Under the pieces are notes generated by a model that saw only the letters and a list, made by a program, of their open reading frames with translations, was not told the DNA's origin and searched no databases. This document shows, piece by piece, positions 62,865-64,000 of a DNA stretch of 64,000 nt (the first letter of the stretch is position 1; each line of letters begins with the position of its first letter). The stretch comes from Lentisphaeria bacterium. Lineage in GTDB: Bacteria > Verrucomicrobiota > Lentisphaeria > Victivallales > UBA1829. A program made the position numbers and the translations under genes. The DNA lies in NCBI GenBank assembly GCA_017456805.1, contig JAFTIQ010000021.1, positions 1-64,000 of the forward strand, read 5' to 3'.

Positions 62865-64000
62865 ATTTTTTCCAGGCTGTTTCCGGAATCAGAAGCTGAC
62901 CATTCACTTTCTGATATACGACCACATCAGACATATAGATCCTGGAAGATTTTTCCACCACAAAAAAGATTTGATAATGAGTCGGAATCTCTTTCCCGGG
63001 AAGAAGAGTAACGGGGATTTTGACGTTGTACTCAGTCATATTTTCCACATTCCCGGAGAAAACAGTCGAATAGATTCGTGAGACAGGAATGTATTGATCC
63101 CCATCTTTTCTGCAGAGAGAAATGACAGCTTTCAGAGTACCGTTACCTCTGTAATGCCCCTTTATACTGATTACATCGCTCACAAAAGCGGGCATTACTT
63201 TACGGGACATAACACGAACCTGTTTTTCACTTTTATTGTAAATACAGAAAATATTTCCCGAAGAAGAGTGACGGACAAACACAACCATATCATCGGTAAG
63301 ATCATTATGAGTCAGCTCGTTTCCACCATAAACAACCGTCCAATCTTTTGCGGGCCACTTGCCCTTTTCCTCAAAAAGCCCATTCACATCATGAGACAGA
63401 TATCCGAATCGGTCCAAGGGGACACGCCGCAAATCATAGGCTTTTTCCAGGAGATCCAAATGCTCCTGGGAATACGGGACCGGACGGAACAAAACTTCTC
63501 TTGCTTTATTCCCCTCACAGGATCCGACATAAATTCCGGCATTTCCTTTTTCCCCGTCAGCAAAGGCAATTTTTGGCATATAACTGAGCTGCGGATAGTG
63601 GATTCCGCTGTGAATCATCAGATAATCCCCTTTGGCATAAACATAACCTTCCACTTTTTTCTCCGGGACTCCGGAACCGAGATATTTCAGCAGGATCGGA
63701 ACTGTATGCCGTGCTGCACCGAATTCATTCCGGACAGAGGAAAAAACCACTTTTTTCGGAGCAGTCTGATCCGCATTCAATGCACCGAGAAATGCCAATC
63801 CCAAATTAACCGGTTCAAATGTGAAGAAAAGTCTGGCATAAGGAAGTCCAACAGGGGCGAGAATAAAAAGAATCACCGCTGTGATAAGAATTCCTTTGCG
63901 GTAGCGTTCCCGAGAAAGAACCCGGATCCCCAGCAGTACCGGAATGGCAAAAAGAATCAAAACAGCCGGAAGAATGTACCGGAAAACGCCGGGGACAGCA
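62863..64000 (-). CDS. Membrane-anchored protein of unknown function, 5' end cut by the window
   Basis: At least 379 residues. The reading frame stays open to position 64000 and has no credible start inside the window, since the in-window TTG at 63960 is within a membrane helix. Two hydrophobic segments are visible (AVLILFAIPVLLGIRVL and GILITAVILFILAPVGLPYA). A mostly beta, soluble domain follows (VYAKGDYLMIHSGIHYPQ, YVGSCEGNKAREVLF, VVFVRHSSSGNIFCIYNKS), presumably extracytoplasmic. No family recognised. It converges on the rubredoxin gene, with the terminator overlapping its stop. Confidence 0.7.
   Translation of the reverse strand, partial: AVPGVFRYILPAVLILFAIPVLLGIRVLSRERYRKGILITAVILFILAPVGLPYARLFFTFEPVNLGLAFLGALNADQTAPKKVVFSSVRNEFGAARHTVPILLKYLGSGVPEKKVEGYVYAKGDYLMIHSGIHYPQLSYMPKIAFADGEKGNAGIYVGSCEGNKAREVLFRPVPYSQEHLDLLEKAYDLRRVPLDRFGYLSHDVNGLFEEKGKWPAKDWTVVYGGNELTHNDLTDDMVVFVRHSSSGNIFCIYNKSEKQVRVMSRKVMPAFVSDVISIKGHYRGNGTLKAVISLCRKDGDQYIPVSRIYSTVFSGNVENMTEYNVKIPVTLLPGKEIPTHYQIFFVVEKSSRIYMSDVVVYQKVNGQLLIPETAWKK

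Overview
The window looks like a chromosomal segment from an anaerobic, glycan-degrading member of the Lentisphaerota (Victivallis-like). This is inferred from gene content, not from a marker gene search. The pointers are three [22 protein letters not shown] pseudopilins of the H-X9-DG class beside large secreted carbohydrate-active proteins, many AraC/LacI regulators and Gfo/Idh/MocA oxidoreductases, a DUF4838 protein, and a superoxide reductase / flavodiiron / rubredoxin set typical of strict anaerobes. No rRNA, tRNA, CRISPR array, insertion sequence or phage gene was found.

Layout. 1-250: a tandem 60-bp repeat that is a regular string of small hairpins. 297-3403: a duplicated promoter/operator, a leader and a secreted DUF4838 protein with terminator. 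3561-5805: AraC regulator and MFS transporter. 5827-18278 (minus): a polysaccharide-lyase locus (pseudopilin, unknown barrel protein, two heparinase II/III-like lyases, one fused to a TolB-like propeller, a small unknown protein, two Gfo/Idh oxidoreductases, a methyltransferase). Two matching operators lie at its head. 18357-27347 (minus): a second locus (ceramidase-like protein, pseudopilin, LamG/GH42-like giant protein, sugar isomerase-like protein, cytoplasmic beta-propeller), divergent from an AraC regulator with an extra C-terminal winged helix. 28597-31469 (minus): AraC regulator, aminotransferase and third pseudopilin.

31541-33226 encodes an unrecognised cytoplasmic protein of about twenty 24-25-residue repeats. 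33412-38050 (minus) holds ftsB-like, prmA, leuB-like, a C_GCAxxG_C_C protein, an amidohydrolase and a LacI regulator. 38150-42761 holds MATE, GH29, a TolC-like short protein and a PHP protein (minus). 42792-47016 (plus) is a GH20-like, FMN reductase, kinase, HAD operon. It converges on a minus-strand signalling pair: a nucleotide cyclase translationally coupled to a TPR protein with a SLOG-like C-terminus. YigZ and a surface-repeat protein follow.

50216-52389: proA and a Nif3 protein. 52413-55871 (minus): tig, clpP, clpX. 55942-59032 (plus): tail-anchored FHA protein, ftsH, DUF167. Then a 601-residue lyase-like lipoprotein, the oxidative-defence operon 60896-62864, and a membrane protein truncated by the window end.

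How it fits together: secreted lyases and glycosidases open polysaccharides, the MFS carrier and cytoplasmic oxidoreductases, isomerases, GH20 and GH29 process the products, and local AraC/LacI regulators plausibly switch each locus. Most promoters share one form, TTGnnn-N16/17-TATATT. The strongest candidates for something undescribed are the 24-residue-repeat protein, the split cyclase/TPR-SLOG pair and the hairpin-string repeat.
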